A stretch of 64,000 nucleotides of DNA from Mesorhizobium sp. LMG 17147 (GCF_024297145.1 NZ_JANCTC010000016.1:1-64000); one strand, 5' to 3'. Counted from the first letter of the stretch, positions 26,812 through 36,064 are shown. Notes: generated by a model not told the origin, from the sequence alone. Made by a program: numbers and translations.

Positions 26812-27975
26812 ATGACTGAGAAGCTTAAGATCACCGCGATCAAGCCCTATCCGGTGTGGGTAGGAACCCGCAATCAGATGCTCGTCAAGATCGAGACCGA
26901 CCAAGGCATCTTCGGCTGGGGCGAGAGCGGCTTGAGTGGTCGCGAGAGGGCCGTGGCCGGCGCGGTCGAGCACTATCGCGAGTTTCTCATCGGCTGCGAC
27001 CCGATGCAGATCGGACGGATCTGGCAGGAGGTTTACCGCAGCCAGTACTTCGAAGGTGGGCGAGTCCTTCAGGCGGCGATTTCCGCCATCGACATCGCCC
27101 TTCACGACATCAAGGGCAAGGCGCTGGGGGTGCCGGTCTATGAGCTGCTGGGCGGCAAACAGCGCGACCGCATCCCCACCTTCGCCTCGACCGGCGACGA
27201 GGCCGAAGGCGATGTTGCCATCGAACGGGCGCGCGAACTTCGCGCACAGGGGTGGCAGGCAATCCGCTTCTTCCCTTTCGGGCAAAACAGCAAGGACATC
27301 TTCGAGCCGCGCGAGTCCATCGGCCCTACCGCGAGTATGCTGAACAAGGCGCGCGAGGCGCTGGGCGACGACGTGGTCCTCGGCCTCGACTATCATCATC
27401 GGCTGTCGGTGGCAGAGGCGGCGAGCTTCTGCAACAAGCTCGGCCGCGGCGTGCTTGATTTCCTTGAGGAGCCGATACGGGCCGAAACGCCGGAGGCCTA
27501 TGAATCACTGCGGACAATGACCGACATCCCCTTTGCCATCGGCGAGGAATTTGCCAGCAAGTGGCAGTTCCTGCCCTACATCGAGCGCGGCATCCATCAG
27601 TTCAACCGGATCGATGTCTGCAATGTCGGCGGGCTCACCGAGGCGATGAAAATCGCTGGTTGGAGCGAGGCGCATTATGTGGACCTGATGCCGCACAATC
27701 CGCTTGGTCCAGTGTGCACGGCCGCGACCGTGCATCTCGCTGCAGCGGTACCCAACTTCGCGTGGCTCGAGACCAGGGCGCCCGAAACAAAGCTGGGCTT
27801 CGACAATTCCGACTTCTTCCCCGTGCAACCACGGCTCGACGGGACCGATTACCCGGTCGGCGATCTGCCGGGGCTCGGCGTCGAGGTCAACGAAGTTGCG
27901 GTCCAGGCGCAAAGTCTGCGTTTCTGGGAAGCGCCTCACCTTAGGCGCCGCGACGGTTCTGTTACGAACTGGTAG
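26812..27975 (+). CDS. Galactonate dehydratase-like enolase-superfamily enzyme (enolase D)
   Basis: 387 residues from ATG 26812 (a GTG at 26803 would add three). Barrel residues: Asp193 and His195 in LDYHHRL, Glu219/220 in FLEEP, Glu245/246 in IGEEF, Asp268 in the RIDVCNVGGLTE run, and His295 in MPHNPLGP. The pattern follows D-galactonate dehydratase (DgoD), including the NPLGPV run after the His. It should dehydrate an aldonic or aldaric acid to a 2-keto-3-deoxy acid. It sits in the transporter operon just before an RraA-like aldolase gene. Confidence 0.9.
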   Translation: MTEKLKITAIKPYPVWVGTRNQMLVKIETDQGIFGWGESGLSGRERAVAGAVEHYREFLIGCDPMQIGRIWQEVYRSQYFEGGRVLQAAISAIDIALHDIKGKALGVPVYELLGGKQRDRIPTFASTGDEAEGDVAIERARELRAQGWQAIRFFPFGQNSKDIFEPRESIGPTASMLNKAREALGDDVVLGLDYHHRLSVAEAASFCNKLGRGVLDFLEEPIRAETPEAYESLRTMTDIPFAIGEEFASKWQFLPYIERGIHQFNRIDVCNVGGLTEAMKIAGWSEAHYVDLMPHNPLGPVCTAATVHLAAAVPNFAWLETRAPETKLGFDNSDFFPVQPRLDGTDYPVGDLPGLGVEVNEVAVQAQSLRFWEAPHLRRRDGSVTNW

Positions 27976-27997
27976 TTACATTCAATCGGAGTCCACA

Positions 27998-28747
27998 ATG
28001 ACGCATACTTCCGACATCATGCGGCCGCCTAAAGACCTGATCGACGCACTCAGGGAGATCGGCGCCGCGACGGTTGCCGGCACGCTGGGCCACATGGGCT
28101 TCCGCAATCCGCACATGGTCGGTCCAGTGGCGCAAAACCACGGGAAGTCGATCGTCGGGCCGGCGCTGACGCTGCAGTTTCTGCCGCAGCGACCGGACCT
28201 CTTCACCGAGGCAGAATATGCCGATCCGGAGACGCAACTGCACCGGCACGTGCTCTATCACGCGCAGGAGGGCGATGTCGTCGTGGTCGACGCGCGCGGC
28301 GACATGAGCTCGGGCGTCTTCGGCGATATGATGTCGACGTATTTCAAGGGCAGGGGCGGGGCGGGTATCGTCATCGACGGGTGCATGCGCGACCGGCCCA
28401 ATGTCGAAAAGCTCGATTTGCCCCTATGGCTGCGCGGCTGGACGCCAAACTATCATGTGCAGACCAGCATCTATCCCAATGCCGTCAACGTCCCGATTGC
28501 CTGCGGCGGTGTCACGGTGATCCCCGGCGACATCATCGTCGCCGACGACGACGGCGTGGTGGTGCTTCCCGTCGTGATGGCCCCGAAGGTGATCGAAGAA
28601 TCACAGAAGCATCACGATTGGGAGGAGTTTTCGCGAGCGAAGCTCATGGAGGGCGGCCCGTTGCAACGCTACTATCCGCTGCATGACGATGCCCGCGGGG
28701 AGTACGAGGAGTGGCGCAAAGCAAACCGCCCCGAGAACCCGAGTTAG
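27998..28747 (+). CDS. RraA/HMG-aldolase-like protein
   Basis: 249 residues from ATG 27998. Family features are GAATVAGTLGHMGFRN near the start, DVVVVDARGDMSSGVFGDMMS, and GIVIDGCMRDRPNV with the Arg-Asp pair that binds substrate and metal in HMG/CHA aldolases. Despite the RraA name, most members are metal-dependent aldolases or decarboxylases of 2-keto acids. Directly downstream of a galactonate-dehydratase-like gene, it may cleave the 2-keto-3-deoxy product. That role is inferred from position. Confidence 0.85.
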   Translation: MTHTSDIMRPPKDLIDALREIGAATVAGTLGHMGFRNPHMVGPVAQNHGKSIVGPALTLQFLPQRPDLFTEAEYADPETQLHRHVLYHAQEGDVVVVDARGDMSSGVFGDMMSTYFKGRGGAGIVIDGCMRDRPNVEKLDLPLWLRGWTPNYHVQTSIYPNAVNVPIACGGVTVIPGDIIVADDDGVVVLPVVMAPKVIEESQKHHDWEEFSRAKLMEGGPLQRYYPLHDDARGEYEEWRKANRPENPS

Positions 28748-28919
28748 CTAGTAGACTACCTCGTGGCGGGCGGCAGAGCTTCTGGCGGCTTCGCCACGGT
28801 GCTCCCGCAGAGGAGGTACGTGGGCGGCGAAGTGCCGCTTGGAAGACGCCTTCCCAAAAAAGACAGTGCAGGCCGTGAATTGCGCCATGCATCGCCAACT
28901 CCCAAGCTGGCCCGGCCAC

Positions 28920-30062
28920 TCACTTGGTAGGGAGGCGTGCATTTTCTGGCGCGGTACCCAGCTCCGAGCGTATCAGGCGCTTTGGTCTCATCCATTCGCT
29001 GCGCGCTTTTTCGGACAGTACCAATCCATGGCCAGGTCGATCGGGCGCATAGGCGTAGCCGTCCCGGATTTCGATGGGCTGCTCCACCAGATGATCGAAG
29101 TTCTGAAACGAATATTCCAGCCATTCGACTTCCGGAAGCGCGACCGCCATGTGCACGCCGATCTCCAGAAAGGTGTTGCCGATGCTGACCGGGATGCCGA
29201 GCTCGGCGGCCAGCCAACCGATGCGCATAACATCGGTGACCTGACCGTGGACATTCAGGATGTCGGCTGCGTGGGCTTCCAGAAGAAGCCGTTTGCCTTG
29301 AAGATCCAGATACTCGCCGCTGTTGATCTGAGTCCATGTTATTGCCTGCCTGAGCATTCTCAATCCTTCGTGGTCGTGACGCAGGATTGGATCCTCGACC
29401 CAGAGAAGATCGTGACCGGCATCGCGGATCGCCACCAATTTCATTAGGGCTTCCTTCGAAGACCATGCCTCGTTCGGGTCGATCATGATTTCCGAGCCTG
29501 CCGGCACACAGGATTTCAACAGCTCCAGGCGCCGCAGATCGCGACCGAAATCCGGGTGGCCGACCTTGATCTTGAAAGCGGAATAGCCAAGCGATGCCGC
29601 GTGGGAAAACAAGGAAACGAAAGCATCATCGTCGAGGTGAAAATCAAGGCCACTGGCGTAGGCTTTCACACGGTTGCGACGACTGCCGAGCAGCACGTGA
29701 AGGGGCAGGCCAGCTTCCTTTGCCGCAAGGTCCCAAAGCGCCACCTGAACCGCTTCATGAAAAGGCAGGGAGTACGGCCGCTGATTGCCGCCGCGCGGGC
29801 GGTTCACGCGATGAACCAGGGCGGTCGCCTTGTGTCCTTTCAGGGCCGGCCAAACCTCGTTTTCGAAAACGGTCTCAATCTCGATCTGGTCGGGCAGGGG
29901 ATTGAAGAGCGTCTGGATGAAGCCCAGTCCCACCTCACCACTTTTCGAAACGAGTTCCAGCGCGGCGACGTTTACATCGTCGGCTCGAACCTGACTGTCC
30001 CCGATTACCCGGTCGCGGGCGAACTGAAATCGAGTTATACGAAAATGCGAAAGGCTCATCAC
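28920..30062 (-). CDS. Enolase-superfamily protein with altered Asp-His dyad (enolase E)
   Basis: 380 residues. The second-strand KIK (Lys164, Lys166) is intact, as are the three metal ligands: Asp195 (IDPNEAW), Glu223 (WVEDP) and Glu250 (NSGEY). The usual Asp of the sixth strand is replaced (NVHGQ, residues 270-274), and the usual His of the seventh strand is Asn296 (SIGNTF). The fold and metal site look functional, but the acid-base partner must differ, so this may be an epimerase-like or unknown reaction. It is divergent from a GntR gene, and a palindrome lies between them. Confidence 0.88.
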   Translation of the reverse strand: MMSLSHFRITRFQFARDRVIGDSQVRADDVNVAALELVSKSGEVGLGFIQTLFNPLPDQIEIETVFENEVWPALKGHKATALVHRVNRPRGGNQRPYSLPFHEAVQVALWDLAAKEAGLPLHVLLGSRRNRVKAYASGLDFHLDDDAFVSLFSHAASLGYSAFKIKVGHPDFGRDLRRLELLKSCVPAGSEIMIDPNEAWSSKEALMKLVAIRDAGHDLLWVEDPILRHDHEGLRMLRQAITWTQINSGEYLDLQGKRLLLEAHAADILNVHGQVTDVMRIGWLAAELGIPVSIGNTFLEIGVHMAVALPEVEWLEYSFQNFDHLVEQPIEIRDGYAYAPDRPGHGLVLSEKARSEWMRPKRLIRSELGTAPENARLPTK

Positions 30063-30090
30063 ACGGGCTTTCTGATCGTTTAGTGCGGGA

Positions 30091-30107
30091 AACTGATCTA
30101 TCAGTCT
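30091..30107. promoter_or_regulatory. Putative GntR operator, copy 1
   Basis: AACTGATCTATCAGTCT lies between the enolase E start (30062, minus) and the GntR start (30144, plus). Its core CTGATCTATCAG is palindromic apart from the centre. The same 17-mer with one change occurs upstream of the next operon at 30902, so it is probably the binding site of the GntR protein encoded between the two copies. Confidence 0.7.
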
Positions 30108-30143
30108 AGATGTCTCAGTACCGAATCAACGGAGGTGCCGCAA

Positions 30144-30830
30144 GTGGCGGGCAAAGCAAAAGCCATCTCTCATACCCTGGTGGCGGCCACCCGTATGAGC
30201 GATGTTGCCTATGAACGAATTCTGGAACGCTTGTTCGACAGGCGCGTTCCGGTCGGGGCATTCGTTTCGCAGAGCGAACTGTCCGCGATCGTTGACGTGC
30301 CCGTCGCCCCGCTTCGTGACGCTCTGCGCAAGCTTGAAGCGGAAGGAATTCTCACCATCCATCCACGCTCCGGAATCCAGTTCATAAAACCTGGAATGGA
30401 GCTCACGCGCGCCACCTACCAATTCCGCGCCATCATCGAGCGCTCGGCAATTCGCGTCTTTGCCGAGCAGGGCGATGAAGCCATCATGAATGCCTTGGAA
30501 ATGCGGCACTCCCGGCTGGTCCGGCGCATCGAACGGGAGGGTGTGGGAAAGGAGCAACTGGAGGAGATGGATGCGCTTGAGGGAGAGCTGCATGGCGCAA
30601 TCATCGGCGCGCTGCGCAATCCCTTGATCGACAGCACCTATCGGCGCATGCACAACTATCTGCGCCTTTTGCGGTTGGACAGCAAACTCACCTCGCCGAT
30701 CATGATCCGGACGCTCAAGGAGCACCTCGACATCCTTGAGGCTTGCAGCACCAGAAATGCCGACGCTGCAGAAGCAAAGCTGCAGTCCCATTTCCAGGCG
30801 GCCATGCAGCGGAACCTTGGTCTGGTCTGA
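30144..30830 (+). CDS. GntR-family (FCD) transcriptional regulator
   Basis: 228 residues from GTG 30144, favoured because GGAGG lies at 30131-30135; a GTG at 30135 would overlap that site. Winged helix at about 20-85 (AYERILERLFDRRVPVGAFVSQSELSAIVDVPVAPLRDAL region), then an FCD helical sensor starting near YQFRAIIERSAIRVFAEQ. The 17-base palindromic site occurs upstream of this gene and of the following transporter operon. It therefore probably controls enolase E, itself and the CUT1 genes at 30947. Confidence 0.9.
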   Translation: MAGKAKAISHTLVAATRMSDVAYERILERLFDRRVPVGAFVSQSELSAIVDVPVAPLRDALRKLEAEGILTIHPRSGIQFIKPGMELTRATYQFRAIIERSAIRVFAEQGDEAIMNALEMRHSRLVRRIEREGVGKEQLEEMDALEGELHGAIIGALRNPLIDSTYRRMHNYLRLLRLDSKLTSPIMIRTLKEHLDILEACSTRNADAAEAKLQSHFQAAMQRNLGLV

Positions 30831-30901
30831 CACGTCCTCGTTTGCCATTTGCCTCTCCCGCGCGGTTGCACGGCTTGGGAAATGATGTTACCCAACACTC
30901 C

Positions 30902-30918
30902 AACTGATCGATCAGTCT
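30902..30918. promoter_or_regulatory. Putative GntR operator, copy 2
   Basis: AACTGATCGATCAGTCT differs from the copy at 30091 in one base. Its core CTGATCGATCAG (30904-30915) is a perfect 12-base palindrome. It lies about 30 bases upstream of the binding-protein start at 30947, where a repressor would block transcription or initiation. Confidence 0.72.
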
Positions 30919-30946
30919 GCTGATCTGATATCTTGGAGGAGGTCGC

Positions 30947-32185
30947 ATGCAGTTGAACAAGAGGCAGTTTCTCGTGGGTTCGGCGGCTCTCGCGATGGCA
31001 GGGCACATTGGTGGTGCCCGTGCCGCGAGTGCCATCAGTTACTGGCACCACTTCACCAGTCAGTCGGAAATGGCCAGCTTGCTCAAGATCATCGAGTTGT
31101 TTCAGGCGGCGAATGCAGATGTGGCGGTAACCCAGGAGAACATCCCGAACTCGGAATATATGGCCAAGGTTTCATCGGCCGTGCTGGCCGGCGGGCGCCC
31201 CGATACCGCCATGGTGATCGCCGAGCGCTTCGCCGATCTTACCGCGATGGAGGGATTGATCGACCTTACCGAGCGCGTGAATGGGTGGGCGGGCAAGGCG
31301 AACTTTCCCGACAACCGCTGGACCGGGCTTTCCAGCAATGGCGCCATCTATGCGGTTCCCGCCTTCGCCTTCGTTGACTGGATGTACTACCGCGCAGACT
31401 ATTTCGAGGAAGCTGGGCTGGCAGGGCCACCGCGAAATTTCGACGAATTCCTGCAGGCATCTCGCAAGCTGACCAATCCTTCGAAGGGCAGGTATGCGTT
31501 TGGCATGCGCGCCGGCGCTGGCGGGTTCAAATATGTTATCGATGTCATGGAGGCGTTCGGCTCGCCGATCGTCAAGGACGGGCAGCCGGCCATCGACAGG
31601 GCCGCGGCGATCGAGGCGATAACGTTCTATTCCGATCTATTCCTGAAGGAAAAGGTCGTGCCGCCGAGCGCGCCCCACGACAGCTACCGTCAGATCATGG
31701 AGGCCTTCCGCACCGGGCAGACTGCGATGGTGTGGCATCATACCGGTTCGCTGAACGAAATCTCGAGTGCGATGAAGCAGGGCGAACAATTCTCGACCGC
31801 GCCTATGCCGGCCGGTCCGAAGGCGCATGTCGCTCGCGTCGCGTACGCCGGCAACGGCGTCATGAAGGAAGACAATATCGAGGCTGCCTGGCGGTGGGTG
31901 AGTTTCTGGGGCCAAACAGACGCTGCCTTGGCCCTGCTCGAGGGGACCGGCTATTTTCCGGCTTCCGCCGCCGCGCTGCAGGATCAGCGGATCACCGGCA
32001 ATCCGATCTATAGTGCGGCGACGGAAACGCTCAAGTTCGGACGCCTGCCGAACAATTTCGTCGGCGCCGCGGGCTGGTCCGAAAATGTCGTCAATCCCGC
32101 TTTCCAGTCGGTGCTGACGGGTCAGTCGACGCCGGAACAGGCGGTGGACCGCATGATCCAGGGCCTGGAGGCGGCGCTCCGCTGA
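30947..32185 (+). CDS. CUT1-type extracellular solute-binding protein (family 1)
   Basis: 412 residues with a strong GGAGGAGG ribosome-binding site. The N-terminus MQLNKRQFLVGSAALAMAG with cleavage near GARAAS is a Sec or weak Tat-like signal (only KR, not RR). The mature protein shows ISYWHHFTSQSEMASLLKIIELFQ, YAVPAFAFVDWMYYRADYFEEAGL and VARVAYAGNGVMKEDNIEAAWRWVSFWG, typical of family 1 sugar binders. It is first in an SBP-permease-permease-ATPase operon. No hairpin follows it, unlike the other binding-protein genes here. Confidence 0.92.
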   Translation: MQLNKRQFLVGSAALAMAGHIGGARAASAISYWHHFTSQSEMASLLKIIELFQAANADVAVTQENIPNSEYMAKVSSAVLAGGRPDTAMVIAERFADLTAMEGLIDLTERVNGWAGKANFPDNRWTGLSSNGAIYAVPAFAFVDWMYYRADYFEEAGLAGPPRNFDEFLQASRKLTNPSKGRYAFGMRAGAGGFKYVIDVMEAFGSPIVKDGQPAIDRAAAIEAITFYSDLFLKEKVVPPSAPHDSYRQIMEAFRTGQTAMVWHHTGSLNEISSAMKQGEQFSTAPMPAGPKAHVARVAYAGNGVMKEDNIEAAWRWVSFWGQTDAALALLEGTGYFPASAAALQDQRITGNPIYSAATETLKFGRLPNNFVGAAGWSENVVNPAFQSVLTGQSTPEQAVDRMIQGLEAALR

Positions 32186-32245
32186 TCCCCACACCTGCAG
32201 CCGTGTTCAGAGCGCAACGGGACGGTGCTTTCGCATCGCAGATTC

Positions 32246-33178
32246 ATGACAACAGCCTCGAGCAGATATCTGCCTTTGCGGGCTCTCGGCGAACTGTCCG
32301 AGACCCGATACTGGATGTATCTGCTGCTCCTTCCCAGCCTCGCCCTTATCCTTCTCGTGATCGCCTATCCGACGCTTTACGGCATGGCAATCAGCTTTCG
32401 CGAGATGCGTCTGACGCGTCCCGGGTTGGATGGCTGGGTGGGCTTCAAACATTATGTGGCGATGTGGTCAGACCCGGTCTTCTGGATCGCATTGAAGAAC
32501 ACAGTCGTGTGGGTTGCTGCCGCGGTCGCGCTGGAATTGTCGCTTGGTCTTCTCGCCGCGACAGCTCTCAATAGGGATTTGCCAGGCACGAAAATCTTCG
32601 CCGTGCTCATCCTGCTTCCCTATTTCCTGCCCAACGTCGTGGCGGGCCATATGTGGGCCTTGCTGCTCGATCCGCGGCTCGGAGTGATCAACGATCTTCT
32701 TGTCCGGATAGGCGTCCTGCAGTCCTACAAGGCGTGGTTTGCTGATCCCAACACTGCCCTTGCGGCGACCATTCTCGTCGAGGCCTGGCATGGGTTTCCA
32801 TTCTTCGCGCTGCTGCTGCTCGCGGGCCTGAAAGGTATTCCCGAGGATCTCTATAAGGCAGCGGCGGTCGACGGCGCGGGCCTGGCGGCGCAGCTCAGGT
32901 TGATCACTTTGCCCATGCTCAAGACCGTCATCGCGGCGGCGGTGATCCTGCGCGTCATCGGTCTGGTCAATTCGCCCGATCTGCTCCTCATTCTCACTGG
33001 CGGCGGACCGGGAGATGCCACGCAGGTGCTGTCGTTGTATGCCTTTCAGACCGCCTACAAGGAATTCAATTTCGGCTACGCATCCGCCCTGTCGGTGGTG
33101 ATGTTCGTGACCCTGATGATCTTCGCGGCCGGGTATATCCGCATCTCCAGGATTACCAAAGGACAGGGCGATGATTGA
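32246..33178 (+). CDS. CUT1-type ABC permease, MalF/UgpA-like
   Basis: About 310 residues from ATG 32246 (GTG at 32225 is possible). Helices start at YWMYLLLLPSLALILLVIAYP. The coupling loop reads DLYKAAAVDGAGLAAQLRLITLPML, followed by a GGGPGDATQVLSLYAFQTAY segment as in MalF/UgpA. It forms the channel with the next permease, whose start overlaps its end by 8 bases. Confidence 0.9.
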   Translation: MTTASSRYLPLRALGELSETRYWMYLLLLPSLALILLVIAYPTLYGMAISFREMRLTRPGLDGWVGFKHYVAMWSDPVFWIALKNTVVWVAAAVALELSLGLLAATALNRDLPGTKIFAVLILLPYFLPNVVAGHMWALLLDPRLGVINDLLVRIGVLQSYKAWFADPNTALAATILVEAWHGFPFFALLLLAGLKGIPEDLYKAAAVDGAGLAAQLRLITLPMLKTVIAAAVILRVIGLVNSPDLLLILTGGGPGDATQVLSLYAFQTAYKEFNFGYASALSVVMFVTLMIFAAGYIRISRITKGQGDD

Positions 33179-34016
33179 AAGTAAGCGTCAGCGGCGGATG
33201 ATCGCGAATATCGCCACCTATATCGTGCTCGCAAGCCTGACGGTGTTCTGCATCGGTCCGATGATCTGGATGTTCCTGACATCCCTCAAATATGAGGCCG
33301 ACATTGTCACCCAGACGATGCAGTACCTCCCGAGCCGCGTTACCTTCGATAATTATGTCGCCATCTGGACGCAGTCAGGTTTCCCGCGGCTTATAGGCAA
33401 CAGCCTCGTCGTTACCTTCCTGACGGTGACGGTCTGCGTCGTCACGGGCACGCTTGCCGCCTATGCATTTTCTCGCTTCGCGTTTCGAGGCCGGGATCAG
33501 CTCATGCTCGGCTATCTTGTCGTTCGCATGTTCCCGGCAGTCATGATGATCATTCCCCTTTACGTCGTTATGCGCGGTGTGGGGCTCGTGGACAGCCGTT
33601 TCGGCCTGGCGCTTGCCTATACGAGCTTCCTGCTGCCGCTGTTCGTATGGATGCTCAAGGGGTTCTTCGATTCCGCACCTAAGGAACTCGAGAGCGCAGC
33701 ACGCATCGACGGCTCGACAAGGCTTGGCGCCATGGTCCGTATCGTCATGCCCCTTGCGCGGAACGGCCTGGTCGCAAGTTCGGTGTTCATTGCCATCGCG
33801 GCCTGGAACGAGTTCCTGTTCGCCCTGATGCTCACGACCGGGCAGGGGTCCCGCACCTGGCCCGTGGGCCTGCAACTAATGGTCGGAGAGTTCCAGCTTC
33901 CCTGGGGCGTTCTGGCGGCAGGCGGCATTCTCAGCATCATCCCGGTCATCGTGCTCTTCGCGATCGTCCAACGAACCATGGTCCAGGGGCTGACCGCAGG
34001 CGCCATCAAAGGCTAG
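33171..34016 (+). CDS. CUT1-type ABC permease, MalG/UgpE-like
   Basis: 281 residues. Conserved parts are [29 protein letters not shown], the coupling loop LESAARIDGSTRLGAMVRIVMPLARNG and AIAAWNEFLFALML. It completes the CUT1 channel. The start overlaps the preceding permease, and the ATPase gene starts 11 bases after its stop. Confidence 0.92.
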   Translation: MIESKRQRRMIANIATYIVLASLTVFCIGPMIWMFLTSLKYEADIVTQTMQYLPSRVTFDNYVAIWTQSGFPRLIGNSLVVTFLTVTVCVVTGTLAAYAFSRFAFRGRDQLMLGYLVVRMFPAVMMIIPLYVVMRGVGLVDSRFGLALAYTSFLLPLFVWMLKGFFDSAPKELESAARIDGSTRLGAMVRIVMPLARNGLVASSVFIAIAAWNEFLFALMLTTGQGSRTWPVGLQLMVGEFQLPWGVLAAGGILSIIPVIVLFAIVQRTMVQGLTAGAIKG

Positions 34017-34026
34017 GAGTAGTCGC

Positions 34027-35106
34027 ATGGCGACACTTTCCATCAGGGACGTGCGCAAGTCTTATGGCTCCGTACAGGTTCTTCACGGAGTCGACATCGA
34101 GCTCGAGGACGGAGGCTTTCTGGTTCTGCTCGGGCCATCCGGATGCGGCAAGTCGACCTTGCTCAACATCATTGCCGGCCTCGACGACACCTCCGGCGGT
34201 GACATCCTGATCGGGGGACGCTCGGTCCTCGACCTTGCACCCAAGGACCGCAATATCGCGATGGTGTTCCAATCCTACGCCCTTTATCCAACCATGTCGG
34301 TCGCGAGGAATATCGGCTTCGGATTGGAAATGCGTGGCGTGGGCGCCGACCAGCGCAAGCGCGCCGTGGAAGATGCCGCGCGAATGTTGCAAATCTCGCA
34401 TCTGCTCGACCGACGCCCCGCCAACCTTTCGGGCGGACAGCGACAACGCGTTGCCATGGGCCGCGCGATCGTGCGTGACCCGGAGCTGTTCCTCTTCGAC
34501 GAGCCGTTGTCCAATCTCGATGCCAAGCTTCGCGTGGAAATGCGCACGGAGATTAAGCGCCTGCACGAGCGTCTCGGCACGAGCATCGTCTATGTCACGC
34601 ATGATCAGATCGAGGCGATGACGCTGGGCACCAAGGTGGCCGTCATGAAAGGCGGCTACATCCAGCAATTGGACGACCCGCGCACCATCTATGAACGGCC
34701 CGCCAATATGTTCGTGGCAAGTTTCATCGGATCTCCGGCAATGAACTTCCTTGCCGGACGACTGGTCCCGGATTCGGAAGGTGTCCAGTTTCAAGCGAGC
34801 GGAGTATCGATCGTCTTGCCGACGCGGAACCGGCCGGTGGACTCTGAGCGACCGGTGGTGCTGGGCATACGGCCTGAAGAGCTGAGGACCGTTCCGCGCA
34901 ATCGAGCTTCGATCATGGGGGAGATCGATGTGGTAGAGCCCACCGGGCCTGAAACCATGGTGACTGTGCAGGTCGGCGAGCACGCGATCATCGCGCGCCT
35001 GCCGCCGAGGTTTGCCGGCCGGCGCAAAGAGCCAATATGTCTTGCCGTGGATCCAGCGAGCGTCAACCTGTTCGATCCGGATAGCGGACGGCGCATCGAC
35101 ATTTAG
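34027..35106 (+). CDS. CUT1-type ABC ATPase, MalK/UgpC-like
   Basis: 359 residues. Walker A GPSGCGKSTLLN near residue 37, Q-loop AMVFQSYALYP, signature LSGGQRQRVAMGRAIVRDP, Walker [17 protein letters not shown] and H-loop YVTHDQIEA. A C-terminal OB/TOBE region (about 240-355) contains the VLGIRPEEL segment. It powers the importer of the GntR-linked operon. All motifs are intact. Confidence 0.93.
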   Translation: MATLSIRDVRKSYGSVQVLHGVDIELEDGGFLVLLGPSGCGKSTLLNIIAGLDDTSGGDILIGGRSVLDLAPKDRNIAMVFQSYALYPTMSVARNIGFGLEMRGVGADQRKRAVEDAARMLQISHLLDRRPANLSGGQRQRVAMGRAIVRDPELFLFDEPLSNLDAKLRVEMRTEIKRLHERLGTSIVYVTHDQIEAMTLGTKVAVMKGGYIQQLDDPRTIYERPANMFVASFIGSPAMNFLAGRLVPDSEGVQFQASGVSIVLPTRNRPVDSERPVVLGIRPEELRTVPRNRASIMGEIDVVEPTGPETMVTVQVGEHAIIARLPPRFAGRRKEPICLAVDPASVNLFDPDSGRRIDI

Positions 35107-35230
35107 GGCGTGGATATCAAGCGGCTGGACGCAGTGGCGCAGGGTTCCGCGATCTCGCCCCGAAACTCATCTGGAGCGAGTGCGGACCGCTTGCCGTCAA
35201 CCTGCATTGACCGGCATCTCGGCAGGGTAG

Positions 35231-36064
35231 TCAGCAGGCCGTGGCGATCAGTTTTGCCAGGCAATCGGCAGCCTCAGTCCCCGGCACGCCAAGATCTCTG
35301 ACACTGTCCATGTGGTTGCGGTTCGAGAGCACATGCGACGTTACCAACGATCCCTGCCGCAGCAAGCTTGCTTTGAATCGATCGGCTTGCTGATGGAAGG
35401 GTGGCGTCTCGTTGGCTCCGACCAGAACCGCCGTCTTGGTTTGAGGATCATGCCGATAAGCGAGAGGTGTGAACATGGCGACTTCCTCGTCGGTGATTCC
35501 AATCTCGTTGGCGAGAAAGGAATCCTGGAGCGGCTTCAAATCATAGAGCCCGCTCAACAGAAGGGCTGCCCTCACATTCGAGGGGGTATGCTCTCCCTCG
35601 AACAGAAACGTTGCAAGATGTGCTCCTGCCGAATGACCACTGACAGTCAGGGCCATCGGGTTTCCACCATGATCGGCGATGTTGGCCAGGACCCACTGCT
35701 TGGCGCGGCGCACCTGGTCGACGATCGTCGCCATTCTGACCTTGGGCATCAGAGCGTAATCAAGGATGACGGCAATAGCCCCGGCCTGGGTAATCGTCGT
35801 CGCCATGTATGAATAATCGCGCTTGGAGAACATTCTCCAGTAGCCGCCGTGGACAAAGATGTGCACTGGCAGGGCCGTTCTTTTGCACGCGGGAAAGAAC
35901 AGGTCCATGGTTTCGGTCGGATCCGGTCCGTAGGCCACGTCAGCGGTCATCGCAATGGTGGCGCGGGCGGCCTCGCTGCGATCAATGAAGTCCTGCACGA
36001 TTTCGTCAAAATCCGCGACGTGGTCACGGATGCGAAAGGGATCGCCTTGCATTCTTCTGCTCAC
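35231..36064 (-). CDS. Alpha/beta hydrolase, kynurenine-formamidase/esterase-like
   Basis: 277 residues. The oxyanion-hole motif HGGYW lies at 72-76 and the nucleophile elbow GHSAGAHLA has Ser145. An Asp/His pair is expected near the C-terminus (NRNHMDSV). It resembles the KynB-like/carboxylesterase branch of the alpha/beta hydrolases and acts in the cytoplasm, having no signal peptide. Its start overlaps the aldehyde dehydrogenase stop by 4 bases, placing it last in an ADH-ALDH-hydrolase unit. It may cleave an ester or formamide that feeds or drains that pathway. Confidence 0.85.
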   Translation of the reverse strand: MSRRMQGDPFRIRDHVADFDEIVQDFIDRSEAARATIAMTADVAYGPDPTETMDLFFPACKRTALPVHIFVHGGYWRMFSKRDYSYMATTITQAGAIAVILDYALMPKVRMATIVDQVRRAKQWVLANIADHGGNPMALTVSGHSAGAHLATFLFEGEHTPSNVRAALLLSGLYDLKPLQDSFLANEIGITDEEVAMFTPLAYRHDPQTKTAVLVGANETPPFHQQADRFKASLLRQGSLVTSHVLSNRNHMDSVRDLGVPGTEAADCLAKLIATAC

